Source: CAIZQW01 sp964459675
GTDB lineage: Bacteria; Verrucomicrobiota; Kiritimatiellia; RFP12; UBA1067
DNA length: 52,277 bases
NCBI GenBank assembly: GCA_964459675.1
Contig: CAYWNP010000001.1
Location: 1 to 52,277, forward strand
Direction: 5' to 3'
Below are positions 40,730 through 50,140 of the stretch, piece after piece. How positions within the stretch are numbered: the stretch's first letter is position 1; the number at the start of each line of letters is the position of its first letter. The translations under genes and the position numbers were made by a program. The notes under the pieces are model-generated. The model was not told the DNA's origin and ran no database searches. It saw only the letters and a list, made by a program, of their open reading frames with translations.

Positions 40730-41706
40730 TTACCAGAATTTCCACCATGGCTTATCATCCTTCTTCTCTTCTTTCTGCATCTCGGAGTAGAGAGACCGCA
40801 CGCGCTCAGAGGAGGAGACATCGGGATCAACCAAAACGTTTCGCTCTGCAATTTCGATGGCTTTCGGGAGTGACCAGATCACGGTTCGGATGAAGGCATC
40901 CTGGGTTGAGCGATGGATGACNNNNNNNNNNNNNNNNNNNNNNNNNNNNNNNNNNNNNNNNNNNNNNNNNNNNNNNNNNNNNNNNNNNNNNNNNNNNNNN
41001 NNNNNNNNNNNNNNNNNNNNNGGAGTGACCAGATCACGGTTCGGATGAAGGCATCCTGGGTTGAGCGATGGATGACGGTTACCTCGCCTTTTGGGGAGAT
41101 GTCGAGCTTCGGTTCCGTCACCTTGGAGAGAACCCCGAGGTCAATGGTATCCCACGCTTGGGCTGTTGGGGAATCCTCGATGCGCAGGAAGAGGCGGTTG
41201 GCCTGTTCTCGCATCCAATAAACGAGTTGAAATTTACGCTGCAAGTGTTGCTTGTCCACAAACATTTGCAGGCCCTCTTTGAGGGGGATGCCGGGGACAA
41301 TATCAAAGGCTCTCTTGCGTGTCTCAAATCGCATGCCCCCTTTGAGGGCTACTACGCTTATCAGGTATTTTCCGGTATCACAGAGCGTGAACCATTTGTC
41401 AATTTCAATGTTCTGCTGCGCCATCTGGCCAGGATTAATCTTCATGGCAGGAAAGAAAGGGGCGCTGTTCCGCGAGTCAAGTTCTTCCTTGTCGGTTTCG
41501 CGTGTAATTTCAATCTCGACTTTGTCAGCGGAGCCTGCTTCGAGAATCAGTGCGTTACGACTGTTGTTGGCAAGGGAGACCTTGATCACAATAGGCTCTC
41601 CAAGGATATACACGTTATGGGATAACTCAAGACGGACGTCAATTTGTTGAGCAAGCGAGGTACACGCCACGATGAGCGAACTTGCGATTAGTTTCCATGT
41701 TTTCAT
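40730..41706 (-). CDS. Secreted protein, function unknown, split by a spurious gap
   Basis: A signal peptide (MKTWKLIASSLIVACTSLAQ) is followed by a beta-sandwich-like region (residues 20-140, for example LSHNVYILGEPIVIKVSLANN) and a helical C-terminal part ending KPWWKFW. The 100-N gap lies between two identical 55-bp copies (40867-40921 and 41022-41076). Removing one copy plus the N leaves 822 bp, exactly 274 codons including the stop at 40730-40732, and the frame reads through cleanly. It follows the L,D-transpeptidase gene by 18 bp and precedes the LarA homologue by 27 bp. Confidence 0.75.
40922..41021. other. Assembly gap of 100 N, probably not a real gap
   Basis: Both sides carry the same 55 bp, the signature of two contigs that overlap but were joined with padding. 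No sequence is likely missing. Confidence 0.9.
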
Positions 41707-41724
41707 AGGCCAGCCTTTCGAGGT

Positions 41725-42699
41725 TTAGTCCTCAATTTCAATGGGCGTTCCCTCGCTTGCCATTTTGAGCAATTTTTGAGCATTCCAGTTTGCAAGTCTA
41801 AAGCACCCCTTGGATTCCGCATTTCCGATACGCTCAGGAAAGGGGGTTCCATGGATGCCATAGCCATGCAAGGGCTTGTCACTCTCGGTCTGCAATGCAA
41901 GCGTCATCCAGGCGAGACCGACTGGGTTATTAGGACCAGGCGGGATGATCCGTTTAGCGGTATTAGGTCCTCCTGGAAGAAAGAGTTGCGGGTCGTATGT
42001 ATAGGTCGGATTAGGAACGAGGTGTTTGACTTCCAGCTCCCCGACAGGTCTTTTAGCCTTGTCCTTTGCAATTGAACACGGAAAGAGGGCGATCAGTTTA
42101 CCTTCCAGATCAAAGGCTGTAATCTCCATACGCGAGAGGGAGATTCGGATCGATCCTGCATATTTTTTTGAGGCAATGGGTGTGCAGTCAGGGATAATCA
42201 CCACGGTGCCGGGGTCGGGATTTGGCCATTTTGCGATTGAATTTAGAAAGGTGATGAGCTTTTGGCTGCAATGGCTCTTTTCAGAAAGCATCTCCAAGAT
42301 CGTGACATACTTAAGCCCGGGAAGTTTTGCACGTTCTTCCCAGTCTTCGGGGAAAGGCCCAAGTTGCGCAAGATCATTCGTTGTGACGGTATAACGGGTA
42401 AACAGGTTTGTCGAATCTCCGCCAAGGGAAGAGAGGATTTCAGAAGTGGGGACTCCTGTGACCGGGAGGGCTTTAAGGGTTTGCCAGGTTACGAGGGCGA
42501 TCTCGGTCCGGCCTCCCCAACGGCCATCGACCATATTGCAGGAGAGATCCTGTCGATCAAGGAGAATCTGGAGGGCAAGAACGTCCTTGTTAAATCCATT
42601 CTTGTAGTTTAAAAATGGAGGCTCTTCGACTTGTCCGCTGGCAGGGCAGGCACAGCAGAGCAAAGAGAACATAGAGAGCCTAAGCATCTTTTTCATCAT
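41725..42699 (-). CDS. L,D-transpeptidase (YkuD) with peptidoglycan-binding and LysM-like parts
   Basis: Cross-links or anchors peptidoglycan in the periplasm. A 325-residue protein with a signal peptide (MMKKMLRLSMFSLLCCACPA). It contains a PG_binding_1-like module (about 35-85), a LysM-like segment (TRYTVTTNDLAQLG onward) and the YkuD domain with HGYGIHGTPFPERIG and the catalytic SKGCFRL. The start at 42699 has an AAGGAGAGG site; the open frame runs back to 42924 inside the next gene. It follows gltA by 19 bp. Confidence 0.9.
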   Translation of the reverse strand: MMKKMLRLSMFSLLCCACPASGQVEEPPFLNYKNGFNKDVLALQILLDRQDLSCNMVDGRWGGRTEIALVTWQTLKALPVTGVPTSEILSSLGGDSTNLFTRYTVTTNDLAQLGPFPEDWEERAKLPGLKYVTILEMLSEKSHCSQKLITFLNSIAKWPNPDPGTVVIIPDCTPIASKKYAGSIRISLSRMEITAFDLEGKLIALFPCSIAKDKAKRPVGELEVKHLVPNPTYTYDPQLFLPGGPNTAKRIIPPGPNNPVGLAWMTLALQTESDKPLHGYGIHGTPFPERIGNAESKGCFRLANWNAQKLLKMASEGTPIEIED

Positions 42700-42718
42700 T
42701 ACCTCTCCTTTAAGGAGC

Positions 42719-44107
42719 TTAACTATTGCTAGGTCCGATGGGTTGAATGGTCGGTTGCCTCCGGACACGCGGTGCTTTGACCAAGCCCGTGCTGACCTCC
42801 TCTGGCAGAAGATGGCGCTTCGTGGGGCCTGTGTAGATCTGCCGAGGGCGTTGAAGCTTGAAACGAGGATCTTCGCGAGCCTCTTTCCATTGTGCAATCC
42901 ACCCTGGAAGACGTCCGAGAGCAAACATCACCGTAAACATCTCTTTCGGGATACCGATCGCACGATAGATGATGCCACTGTAAAAGTCAACATTCGGATA
43001 GAGGTTTCTCGAAGTGAAATACTCATCCTGCATCGCGAGGGCTTCAAGCTCCAGTGCGACATCCAGCATGCGATCATTAACCTTCAAAGTCTTCAAAACC
43101 TTGTCGCAGGTTTTCTTGATGATCTTCGCACGCGGATCGTAAGTCTTGTAGACGCGATGTCCAAAGCCATAAAGTAGCGTTTTCCCTCTGGAACATTTAA
43201 CATCTTCAACATATTCCTTCACGCTCTTTCCGCTCGAGATAATATCTTCCAGCATCTCGATGACCATCTGGTTTGCACCACCATGAAGGGGACCCCACAA
43301 GGCGCAGATACCCGCGGAGATGGAGGCATAGAGGTTGACGCGCGCACTGCCGACGAGACGTACAGCCGATGTCGAGCAATTCTGCTCGTGATCTGCATGT
43401 AGGATGAGCAGAACCTCTAGCGCCTTCACAATCTCCGGATGAATCTCGTAAGGACAGACAGGGGAGCCGAACATCATGTTCAGGAAGTTTGCACAATATT
43501 TCAAGTCATGACGGGGATAGACAAAGGGTTCGCCAATCGACTTCTTGTAAGAGAAGGCTGCGATTGTACGCAGTTTACTCATGAGGCGTGTCGCGGCAAA
43601 GTTAATGGCCTCTTCCGGTTCGTTCGGACGATGCTGGGAAAGCTCAGGATAGAAGGTCGACAGTGAGACGACCATTGCCGAAAGCACCGCCATCGGGTGC
43701 GCATGTTCAGGGAATTGGCGGAAAAAGTAACTCATGTCCTCGTGGATCATGGAGTGCTGGTTGAGCAGCGCTGACCAGCCCGCACGCTCTTTTGTATCGG
43801 GCATGCGACCGTTGATGAGCAAGTAGGCGACTTCCGTGAAACGCGACTTCGCCGCCAGTTCCTCGACAGGATAACCGCGATAACGCAAAACACCCTTTTC
43901 ACCATCGAGATAGGTGATGGAACTTTCACAGGAGCCAGTGTTTAGGTATCCATAATCGAGGGTGACCCCGCCTGTCTGTTTGCGCAGGTTGGAGATGTTA
44001 AAGGCGATCTCTTTCTCTGTTCCAATAATAACAGGGAGCTCAACCGTCTGGCCTCGAAAGGTCAGGTGGGCGACTTCAGGTTTTGGAGGAGTCTTAGCTT
44101 TGGCCAT
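42719..44107 (-). CDS. gltA: Citrate synthase
   Basis: Condenses acetyl-CoA with oxaloacetate at the entry to the TCA cycle. The protein has 462 residues, slightly long, with an extended C-terminal tail rich in basic residues. Seen: catalytic His residues in ILHADHEQN and GPLHGGAN, GFGHRVYK, and the catalytic Asp in NVDFYSGI. The internal domain pattern is of the type I hexameric class. Gap to the aminotransferase gene 33 bp. Confidence 0.96.
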   Translation of the reverse strand: MAKAKTPPKPEVAHLTFRGQTVELPVIIGTEKEIAFNISNLRKQTGGVTLDYGYLNTGSCESSITYLDGEKGVLRYRGYPVEELAAKSRFTEVAYLLINGRMPDTKERAGWSALLNQHSMIHEDMSYFFRQFPEHAHPMAVLSAMVVSLSTFYPELSQHRPNEPEEAINFAATRLMSKLRTIAAFSYKKSIGEPFVYPRHDLKYCANFLNMMFGSPVCPYEIHPEIVKALEVLLILHADHEQNCSTSAVRLVGSARVNLYASISAGICALWGPLHGGANQMVIEMLEDIISSGKSVKEYVEDVKCSRGKTLLYGFGHRVYKTYDPRAKIIKKTCDKVLKTLKVNDRMLDVALELEALAMQDEYFTSRNLYPNVDFYSGIIYRAIGIPKEMFTVMFALGRLPGWIAQWKEAREDPRFKLQRPRQIYTGPTKRHLLPEEVSTGLVKAPRVRRQPTIQPIGPSNS

Positions 44108-44140
44108 AGGATGCTTTCGGGTTAGAGGTTTCGCTAACGG

Positions 44141-45445
44141 CTACTTCTTCGGGACTAATGATTGGACGGCTACATGGATGTTTGAGAAAAGCGTCTCGAG
44201 TTTGTCGCAGGGCACGGCTGAGAAGGCCACGCGAATAAGACCAGAGAGATTAATCACTCCCGTCTTATATTCAGCGAGGAGGTGCTTACGCAACACCTCT
44301 GGTTCGACGCCGATGGGCTTGACACACATGAAGTAGCCCGAGTTGTAGGGCATGGCGACGAACGAGCGCGCATATTCGGGGTGCTCGTTGAACAGCGCTT
44401 TGATTCGATCATACCGGCGCTTCAGGAGGGCGAACTTCTTCTGCTTCTGCTTGGCATATGCGGGATCATTGTAACATTTCAAGAGCAAATGCTGTCCGAT
44501 GCTGGAAGCATTGGAGATGGAACCGCGAACCACGCCAGCAGCTTTAGCTTCCAACGCTTTGTATTGTTCGGGTGTAGCACTCTTTGCTCCAAACGTAATG
44601 AATCCCACACGTATGCCCCAGACGTAATCCTCTTTGGTGGGGCCATCGAGCTTTACGGCTAGCACGTTTGGATGAATGTCTGATAACTCACTAAAGAGGG
44701 ATTCTTTGCTGACGCCAGGTTCATAGACAAGGCCAAAGTAGGCATCATCCAGGATGACGATGACCTTTTTGCCAGCCTTCGCTGCACGTTGCACAGACGC
44801 GCAGATCGCCTTTGCATCTTGCTCTGTGGCCGTATAGCCTGTCGGGTTGTTGGGGAAGTTCAGGATCAGCACTTTCTTTTTGCCAGGAGCGAGCAACATC
44901 TTCTCCATGGCATCTGTGTTGAAGGCTCCCTTTTTGAACATGGGGAATGTTTTGAGCTTGGCACCGTATGACTCTTCAAACATCAGCTCGTAGTTGTCCC
45001 AGTAGAGGTCAGGCAGAATCACAGAGTCGCCTGCGTCTAAAAAGAGATATCCTGCAACACTTAACCCGTGCGTCAAGGCATGGGTTACAACGGGAAGACT
45101 AAATGACTTTGTGGCCAACGAGGGATTCTTCTCGGTCAGCATTTTACGCCACACTTCGCGGATGCCAGGAAGTCCATAGCTTGGAGTGTAGAGAAAGGCC
45201 GTTGAGGGAAGTTTGACCATCTTCTCAACGCACTCTAAACAGAGTGGCGAACCATCCTCTTCAAAGGCGGTGCCGATGGTTGCGTTAATGGACGTGTCCT
45301 TGGCTTCTGCACTCTGTCCAAGAATACCCTTTGAAGGGAAGAAAATACGGGTGCCTCGTTTCGAAAGCATGGCGAATAGGGAACTCTTGTTCGCCTTGAG
45401 GTCCTGGTTGAGCGTTTGAGCAAGCGGGTGTAGCGACGCGGCCAT
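44141..45445 (-). CDS. Class I/II PLP-dependent aminotransferase
   Basis: A 434-residue fold-type I aminotransferase. Seen: FPNNPTGYT (PLP and substrate contacts), ILDDAYFGLVYE, and the probable internal-aldimine lysine in KLDGPTKEDYVWGIRVGF. The segment around the lysine does not match common AspC, HisC or AvtA signatures by eye, so the amino donor is unknown. A strong AAGGAG site precedes the ATG. It heads the minus-strand block that ends at proC. Confidence 0.85.
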   Translation of the reverse strand: MAASLHPLAQTLNQDLKANKSSLFAMLSKRGTRIFFPSKGILGQSAEAKDTSINATIGTAFEEDGSPLCLECVEKMVKLPSTAFLYTPSYGLPGIREVWRKMLTEKNPSLATKSFSLPVVTHALTHGLSVAGYLFLDAGDSVILPDLYWDNYELMFEESYGAKLKTFPMFKKGAFNTDAMEKMLLAPGKKKVLILNFPNNPTGYTATEQDAKAICASVQRAAKAGKKVIVILDDAYFGLVYEPGVSKESLFSELSDIHPNVLAVKLDGPTKEDYVWGIRVGFITFGAKSATPEQYKALEAKAAGVVRGSISNASSIGQHLLLKCYNDPAYAKQKQKKFALLKRRYDRIKALFNEHPEYARSFVAMPYNSGYFMCVKPIGVEPEVLRKHLLAEYKTGVINLSGLIRVAFSAVPCDKLETLFSNIHVAVQSLVPKK

Positions 45446-45567
45446 ATTTGGGTCTCCTTGTTTTTCCGGACGTTAGCATCGAAAACTCTATTATCCAGAA
45501 AGGTTAAATAATACTCAATCTTGCTAGTGACAGTCAAGCGATGGCATGGCAAAAAAGTAGATTTTTT

Positions 45568-45597
45568 TTGCGATTTATCGTGAGTTTGTGATATAGT
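45568..45597 (+). promoter_or_regulatory. Probable promoter of cls
   Basis: TTGCGA (45568-45573), 18-bp spacer, TATAGT (45592-45597), 65 bp upstream of the ATG. Confidence 0.55.
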
Positions 45598-45661
45598 GAC
45601 TCCTAATTAAAAGCAGATGGCCCAATCTGGATGAGTATTGGTGATTTGTCGTTGAACTGAT

Positions 45662-47176
45662 ATGCATGCACTCCTTCATTTTTTTCATTCGTTGACCTTA
45701 CCCGAATCCATTGGTTTAGGGTCCCTTATTCATGTCGTTCTCACGCTTGTTGTCATCTTCCACGTGCTGGATAAACCACGTGATGCGCGCACCTCTGTGC
45801 TTTGGATCTTAGGCGTGACAGCCTTTCCATTTGTTGGTTTTGTGGCCTACCTTCTCTTTGGAATTAACACAACCCCCCGTAAAGCCTTCAAAAAGCAGGC
45901 CTCAGATCGGACCTTTTTTGAACGTTGGAGTGGCGGTGGTGCGGGAGTCGAAGAGGAGGTCGCCCCTGTTTTTCATCGGAGTAAGTTTCAGGTGCAACTC
46001 CCCGATTCGGGTGCTGGGCGACTGGCCCACCTGTTGTCGCACTATGCGCCGGACTTTCCGCTGTTAGGTGGCAATGACATCCGTATCTGCGAAAATGCCG
46101 AGCAGGTGTTGGAGACGATGTTAAAAGAGATGCAACAGGCAAAGGATCACATTCATCTGTCGACTTATATCTTGAACGATGACGATGTCGGGCGGCGCGT
46201 GATGGAGGTCTTGTGCGAGCGTGCGAGAGCAGGGGTTCGCGTGCGGGTGATGTACGATGCCTTCGGGTCTGCAGGGGCGAGTTTTAGACTCTTCTTTTGG
46301 CACTACCGCAAGGTGCCTAATCTCCATATGGTGGGGTTCTCGCAGGCGAATATCTTTAAACGTAAGTTCCAGTTCTCGTTGAGAAATCATCGCAAGATCC
46401 TTGTCGTTGATGGTAAAGTCGCCTACACAGGAGGCGTTAATTTCCATGATGTCTATCTCTCCAAGGGAACGGCTGCTGGCGTGATGGACTATCATTTTAG
46501 GGTTGAAGGCCCGATCGTGTCGGAACTTCAGTACACGTTCCTTCGGGACTGGTATTACATGAATGATGAGACGTCTGAAGCCTTGCTCTGCGCGAACCAT
46601 TTTCCGAGACCCAACGTCTCAGGAAACATGGCGGCCTGTGTTCAGAATAGCAGCCCCACCAGCGATGAGCTCCACGCAGCTTTGAACGCCTTTTTTGCTG
46701 CAACGAATCTGGCCTGCAAACAGATCCTCATCGTGACACCCTATCTGGTGCCTCCAGAAGCGTTGGTCTTGGCCTTGCAACAGGCGGCCTTTCGTGGGGT
46801 GGATGTTAAAATTCTTGTCCCCTCTATCAATAATCATCCCAGTATCCGCTTTGCTTCGCGGGCGCTCTATACGCGCTTGCTGATGGCAGGTGTGCGGATT
46901 TTTGAGCGTAAGCCACCCTTTATTCACGGGAAAGCCATGGTGATTGATGGGGAGGTTGCGATTGTTGGGAGTACGAATATGGACTCCCGAAGCTTGAAAC
47001 TCAACTATGAGACGAATCTCGCAATCTTTGATTCGCTCTTTGCAGAGAGGCTTCGCTTTGTGATTCAAGATGACTTGGATCACGCAGATGAAATTGAGTA
47101 TTCGCAGTGGCGCCTAAGACCTAATCGCCAGCGTCTGATTGAGAACTTTTTCAATCTCTTCCATCCGATCGCTTAA
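45662..47176 (+). CDS. cls: Cardiolipin synthase
   Basis: Phospholipase D superfamily enzyme that makes cardiolipin from two phosphatidylglycerols (or PG plus CDP-DAG) at the inner membrane. The protein has 504 residues, normal for ClsA. Seen: two N-terminal transmembrane helices (PLDc_N, about 15-35 and 47-67) and two HKD motifs, NHRKILVVDGKVAYTGG and IHGKAMVIDGEVAIVGS. The PgpA gene elsewhere in the window supplies PG. Confidence 0.95.
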   Translation: MHALLHFFHSLTLPESIGLGSLIHVVLTLVVIFHVLDKPRDARTSVLWILGVTAFPFVGFVAYLLFGINTTPRKAFKKQASDRTFFERWSGGGAGVEEEVAPVFHRSKFQVQLPDSGAGRLAHLLSHYAPDFPLLGGNDIRICENAEQVLETMLKEMQQAKDHIHLSTYILNDDDVGRRVMEVLCERARAGVRVRVMYDAFGSAGASFRLFFWHYRKVPNLHMVGFSQANIFKRKFQFSLRNHRKILVVDGKVAYTGGVNFHDVYLSKGTAAGVMDYHFRVEGPIVSELQYTFLRDWYYMNDETSEALLCANHFPRPNVSGNMAACVQNSSPTSDELHAALNAFFAATNLACKQILIVTPYLVPPEALVLALQQAAFRGVDVKILVPSINNHPSIRFASRALYTRLLMAGVRIFERKPPFIHGKAMVIDGEVAIVGSTNMDSRSLKLNYETNLAIFDSLFAERLRFVIQDDLDHADEIEYSQWRLRPNRQRLIENFFNLFHPIA

Positions 47177-47178
47177 AA

Positions 47179-47390
47179 AGTGCAACTGTTTCTTTCTCAC
47201 AGAGCCCACAGAGTTCACAGAGGAAGAAAATTCCAATCGGTTGTTTTGATAAATGGATAAGCTAGTTTAATATCTAGAAGTCTCTATCATTTATAGAAAA
47301 GCACAACACAAAGGATTCATTCTGAATACAGATTTCTCTGTGCCCTCTGTGCCTCTGTGAGGGACTGCACATTTAATGAATATGCCCTAG
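47179..47390. repeat. Palindromic repeat element, copy 2 (CTCTGTG arms)
   Basis: About 212 bp, homologous end to end to 36828-37046, starting 2 bp after the cls stop and ending 30 bp before the parB stop, again between convergent genes. Left arm about 47193-47223, right arm about 47333-47363. The inner hairpin is less perfect than in copy 1. No ORF. Confidence 0.8.
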
Positions 47391-47420
47391 AAAAACTCGA
47401 ACAACGATGAACCGCGCCGA

Positions 47421-48467
47421 TCAGTCAATCTTGATACCTAGAATCGAGAGCAGACGGTCAAGGTCGTCGTTATCATAGAAGTCAATTTCGAGCAGTCCCT
47501 TGGTGTGCCGGCCATTGGCATGTGTGACACCTGGTGTTAGGCGTACAGCCGTACCAAAGTGCTTGTGCATGCGGTCTGTCAGATCGCGCAAGTAACTCTC
47601 AGGAAGATCAGGGGTGCCGCGCTTGCGCTCTTGTGTGCCATCTGCGGAAGCTTTGCGCCGCTGAATGAGTTTTTCAAGAGAGCGGACCGTCATCTCTTCG
47701 GTGACGCACTTACGTCCTAACAAGGTCTGTTCGGTGACATCAGTCAACCCCAGGAGCACCTTGGCATGGCCAGTCGAGAGGCGTTTATCAGCGATAAACT
47801 GCTTTACCTCATCGGGAAGATCCAAAAGACGCACAACATTCGCAATGCTGGTACGAGGCTTTCCGACGCGTTCAGCAACCTCCTGTTGCGTGAGATTGAA
47901 GTGGTCAGCCAGTGTTCGGTATCCCTCTGCCTCTTCAATGATATTGAGGTCTTGGCGTTGAATATTTTCAATAATCGCGATTTCAGCTGCGACACGATCC
48001 TCAGCCTCTCGCAGAATCACAGGAACTTTTTTCAGATCCGCTGCAAGCGCCGCACGCAGGCGACGTTCGCCCGCGATGAGCTCGTAACGTCCGTTGGCAT
48101 TCTTGCGGCAAATGAGGGGCGAGATGATCCCCTTGGCCTTGATGGACTCGGTGAGCTCGGCAAGCGACGCTTCATCGAAAATATGACGGGGTTGCCAAGG
48201 CGAGCGCTCGATCTCTCCGGGTGGAATATCATGAATGGAGTGCGAGGGGATAGCGGTCGGTAACAAACCAGAACTAGCAGGTGACTGATGCGGAGGAATG
48301 GTCGGCATCTGTGACGTATGCTTCGAGAGGGTCGTGTTACCAATGAGCAGTCCAAACCCTTTTCCAAGTCCCGGACGCGGGTGTTTGCTCGGGGCGGGGG
48401 TAGGGGTGGACTTGCTTGGCGTCGCTGGGACGGCCTGTTTTTTCTGCTTTGCGCTTTTCGTACTCAT
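47421..48467 (-). CDS. parB: Chromosome-partitioning protein ParB
   Basis: CTP-dependent DNA clamp that binds parS sites and works with ParA for chromosome segregation. The protein has 348 residues. Seen: a basic, proline-rich N-terminus (1-75), the ParB core with ELIAGERRLRAA (CTP-binding GERR), EIAIIENIQRQDLN, the helix-turn-helix LTQQEVAERVGKPRTSIAN, and the C-terminal dimerisation part. Its ATG overlaps the argC TGA (ATGA), so it is translated with argC. ParA is not beside it and no parS consensus was seen in the window. Confidence 0.95.
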   Translation of the reverse strand: MSTKSAKQKKQAVPATPSKSTPTPAPSKHPRPGLGKGFGLLIGNTTLSKHTSQMPTIPPHQSPASSGLLPTAIPSHSIHDIPPGEIERSPWQPRHIFDEASLAELTESIKAKGIISPLICRKNANGRYELIAGERRLRAALAADLKKVPVILREAEDRVAAEIAIIENIQRQDLNIIEEAEGYRTLADHFNLTQQEVAERVGKPRTSIANVVRLLDLPDEVKQFIADKRLSTGHAKVLLGLTDVTEQTLLGRKCVTEEMTVRSLEKLIQRRKASADGTQERKRGTPDLPESYLRDLTDRMHKHFGTAVRLTPGVTHANGRHTKGLLEIDFYDNDDLDRLLSILGIKID

Positions 48468-49519
48468 GGATAAATTCCTGAACGATGAAGGCCCATACTC
48501 TCCGGGAGGCCAAACATCAGGTTCATGTTTTGAAGGGCGGAGCCGGCTTGTCCCTTCATGAGGTTGTCAATATGAGCTACGATGCGGAGGCGGTTAACGC
48601 GCGTATCTACGCTGACAATGAGATTGCAAAAGTTAGTGCCACGCACGTGGAGCGTACCGATTGCAGCAGTGCTGCCGTAGATACGGACGAACGGGCTCTC
48701 TTTAAAAAATTCACGATAGAGGGCGATGACCTCAGCTTCAGTCATGGGAGACGTTAAGGTTCCATAGAGCGTCGAAAGGATGCCTCGACAGACTGGCACG
48801 ACCTGCGCGGTGAAGGTCACCTTGATGTCACGACCCGCTTGCAAACTGAGTTCACGTTCAACTTCACAGACATGCTGATGGCCTGCAAGCTTATAGGCAT
48901 TCATCTGTTCGTAACGTGCAGGGTAATGAAATGTCGGACTGACCTTTTTGCCTGCGCCAGAGACTCCCGTCTTACAGTCACAGATGATGCTGTAGGGTTC
49001 CACAATGGCATGCTTTACGGCTGGAGCCATGCCGAGAATGCAACTGCACGCAAAACATCCTGGATTGCCCACAATCTTTGCCTGAGCGATCTCAGCACGA
49101 TGAAGCTCGGCGAGTCCATAGGCGTTACTCCCAAGTAAGTCAGGAGAGGCATGGGCTGGGGATTTCCCGATACGCGTGGCATAGTCGGCGTAAGCTTCTG
49201 AGGTCGTGAACCGAAAATCACCACTGTAGTCAATGACCTTGGCGCCCTTAGAAAGTTCTTTTCGTGCGTCATGCATTCCGACTTGATCGGGTGTTGAGAA
49301 GAAGACCACATCCGCGGGTTCATTTGCCTTGGGATCGTCAGCAGCCAAGACAGGCAGATCACAAAAACCATCTAAGTGGGGATAGACATCAGAGATCTTC
49401 TGTCCGACATCGTCACGCGCAACAAGAGCGCACAACTTCGCCTCTGGATGTTGCAACACTAATTCGGTAATTCCCACTCCACCATACCCGGTGGCTCCAA
49501 CAACTTTGACTCGAATCAT
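48464..49519 (-). CDS. argC: N-acetyl-gamma-glutamyl-phosphate reductase
   Basis: Third step of arginine synthesis, NADPH-dependent. The protein has 351 residues. Seen: the Rossmann motif VVGATGYGGVGITELVLQHPEA, VIDYSGDFR, the catalytic cysteine in GNPGCFACSCILG, and the His in KLAGHQHVCEVE. The ATG at 49519 has an AGAGGAG site; the frame to 49573 is not needed. Overlaps parB by 4 bp. Confidence 0.96.
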   Translation of the reverse strand: MIRVKVVGATGYGGVGITELVLQHPEAKLCALVARDDVGQKISDVYPHLDGFCDLPVLAADDPKANEPADVVFFSTPDQVGMHDARKELSKGAKVIDYSGDFRFTTSEAYADYATRIGKSPAHASPDLLGSNAYGLAELHRAEIAQAKIVGNPGCFACSCILGMAPAVKHAIVEPYSIICDCKTGVSGAGKKVSPTFHYPARYEQMNAYKLAGHQHVCEVERELSLQAGRDIKVTFTAQVVPVCRGILSTLYGTLTSPMTEAEVIALYREFFKESPFVRIYGSTAAIGTLHVRGTNFCNLIVSVDTRVNRLRIVAHIDNLMKGQAGSALQNMNLMFGLPESMGLHRSGIYP

Positions 49520-49633
49520 AACTCCTCTTCTTTCGAAACGTATTATATTACTATAGTTTGGCTCTAATTTCAAAAAAAGAGTTTAAAAAAAATTTGAGTC
49601 GGTTAACAGACCCCTCTGGTCCGCCCCTTGTGA

Positions 49634-50137
49634 TTATCCCCAAATGCACCAGCCCATGAACCAGACAACCCCGGCCGCGTAGATGGCGCTCACCACATCA
49701 TCCAACAAAACACCCCAGGCATTGTGCCAGTTTCGGTCAATGTAACGGGCGCCCGGGAGCTTGATGATGTCAAAGATACGGAAGATGAAAAACCCCGCCA
49801 AAGGAATATACCACCAAGGAGGTGTCGTGTAGGCTATCAGGATAATGGGGACAGCCAAATACCCCACAATTTCGTCTAAAACGAAGTTGCCAGAGTCCGT
49901 GTCGTTCCAGTAACGCTCTGCCCAAGGGTTGAGAAGGAAGTGGACTAGGGAGGTTCCCATGAGACACGCTACGAGCGCCACGAGCTGAACCAGAAGCTGA
50001 TTGGGAAGCCAGTAGAGGATACCCAGATGCATCGCAACACCCAAGAGCGCCCCAAAGGAGCCTGGCGCAATCGGCATGAGTCCCAGGCCAAAGGCGCTAC
50101 CAATAAAGACAAAGAGGGAATCTTTAAATGATTTCAT
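49634..50137 (-). CDS. pgpA: Phosphatidylglycerophosphatase A
   Basis: Integral membrane enzyme that dephosphorylates PGP to phosphatidylglycerol. The protein has 167 residues. Seen: APGSFGALLG, the conserved FVLDEIVGYL, FRIFDIIKLPGARYIDR and GVLLDDVVSAIYA. Four hydrophobic segments. Encoded 3 bp after the DUF1846 gene. Confidence 0.94.
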   Translation of the reverse strand: MKSFKDSLFVFIGSAFGLGLMPIAPGSFGALLGVAMHLGILYWLPNQLLVQLVALVACLMGTSLVHFLLNPWAERYWNDTDSGNFVLDEIVGYLAVPIILIAYTTPPWWYIPLAGFFIFRIFDIIKLPGARYIDRNWHNAWGVLLDDVVSAIYAAGVVWFMGWCIWG

Positions 50138-50140
50138 GCG

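Noticed and set aside
47421..48467. parS sites near parB
   Set aside because: No sequence close to TGTTTCACGTGAAACA was seen; the TTGTTTCACAAC at 13.33 kb is only a half match.
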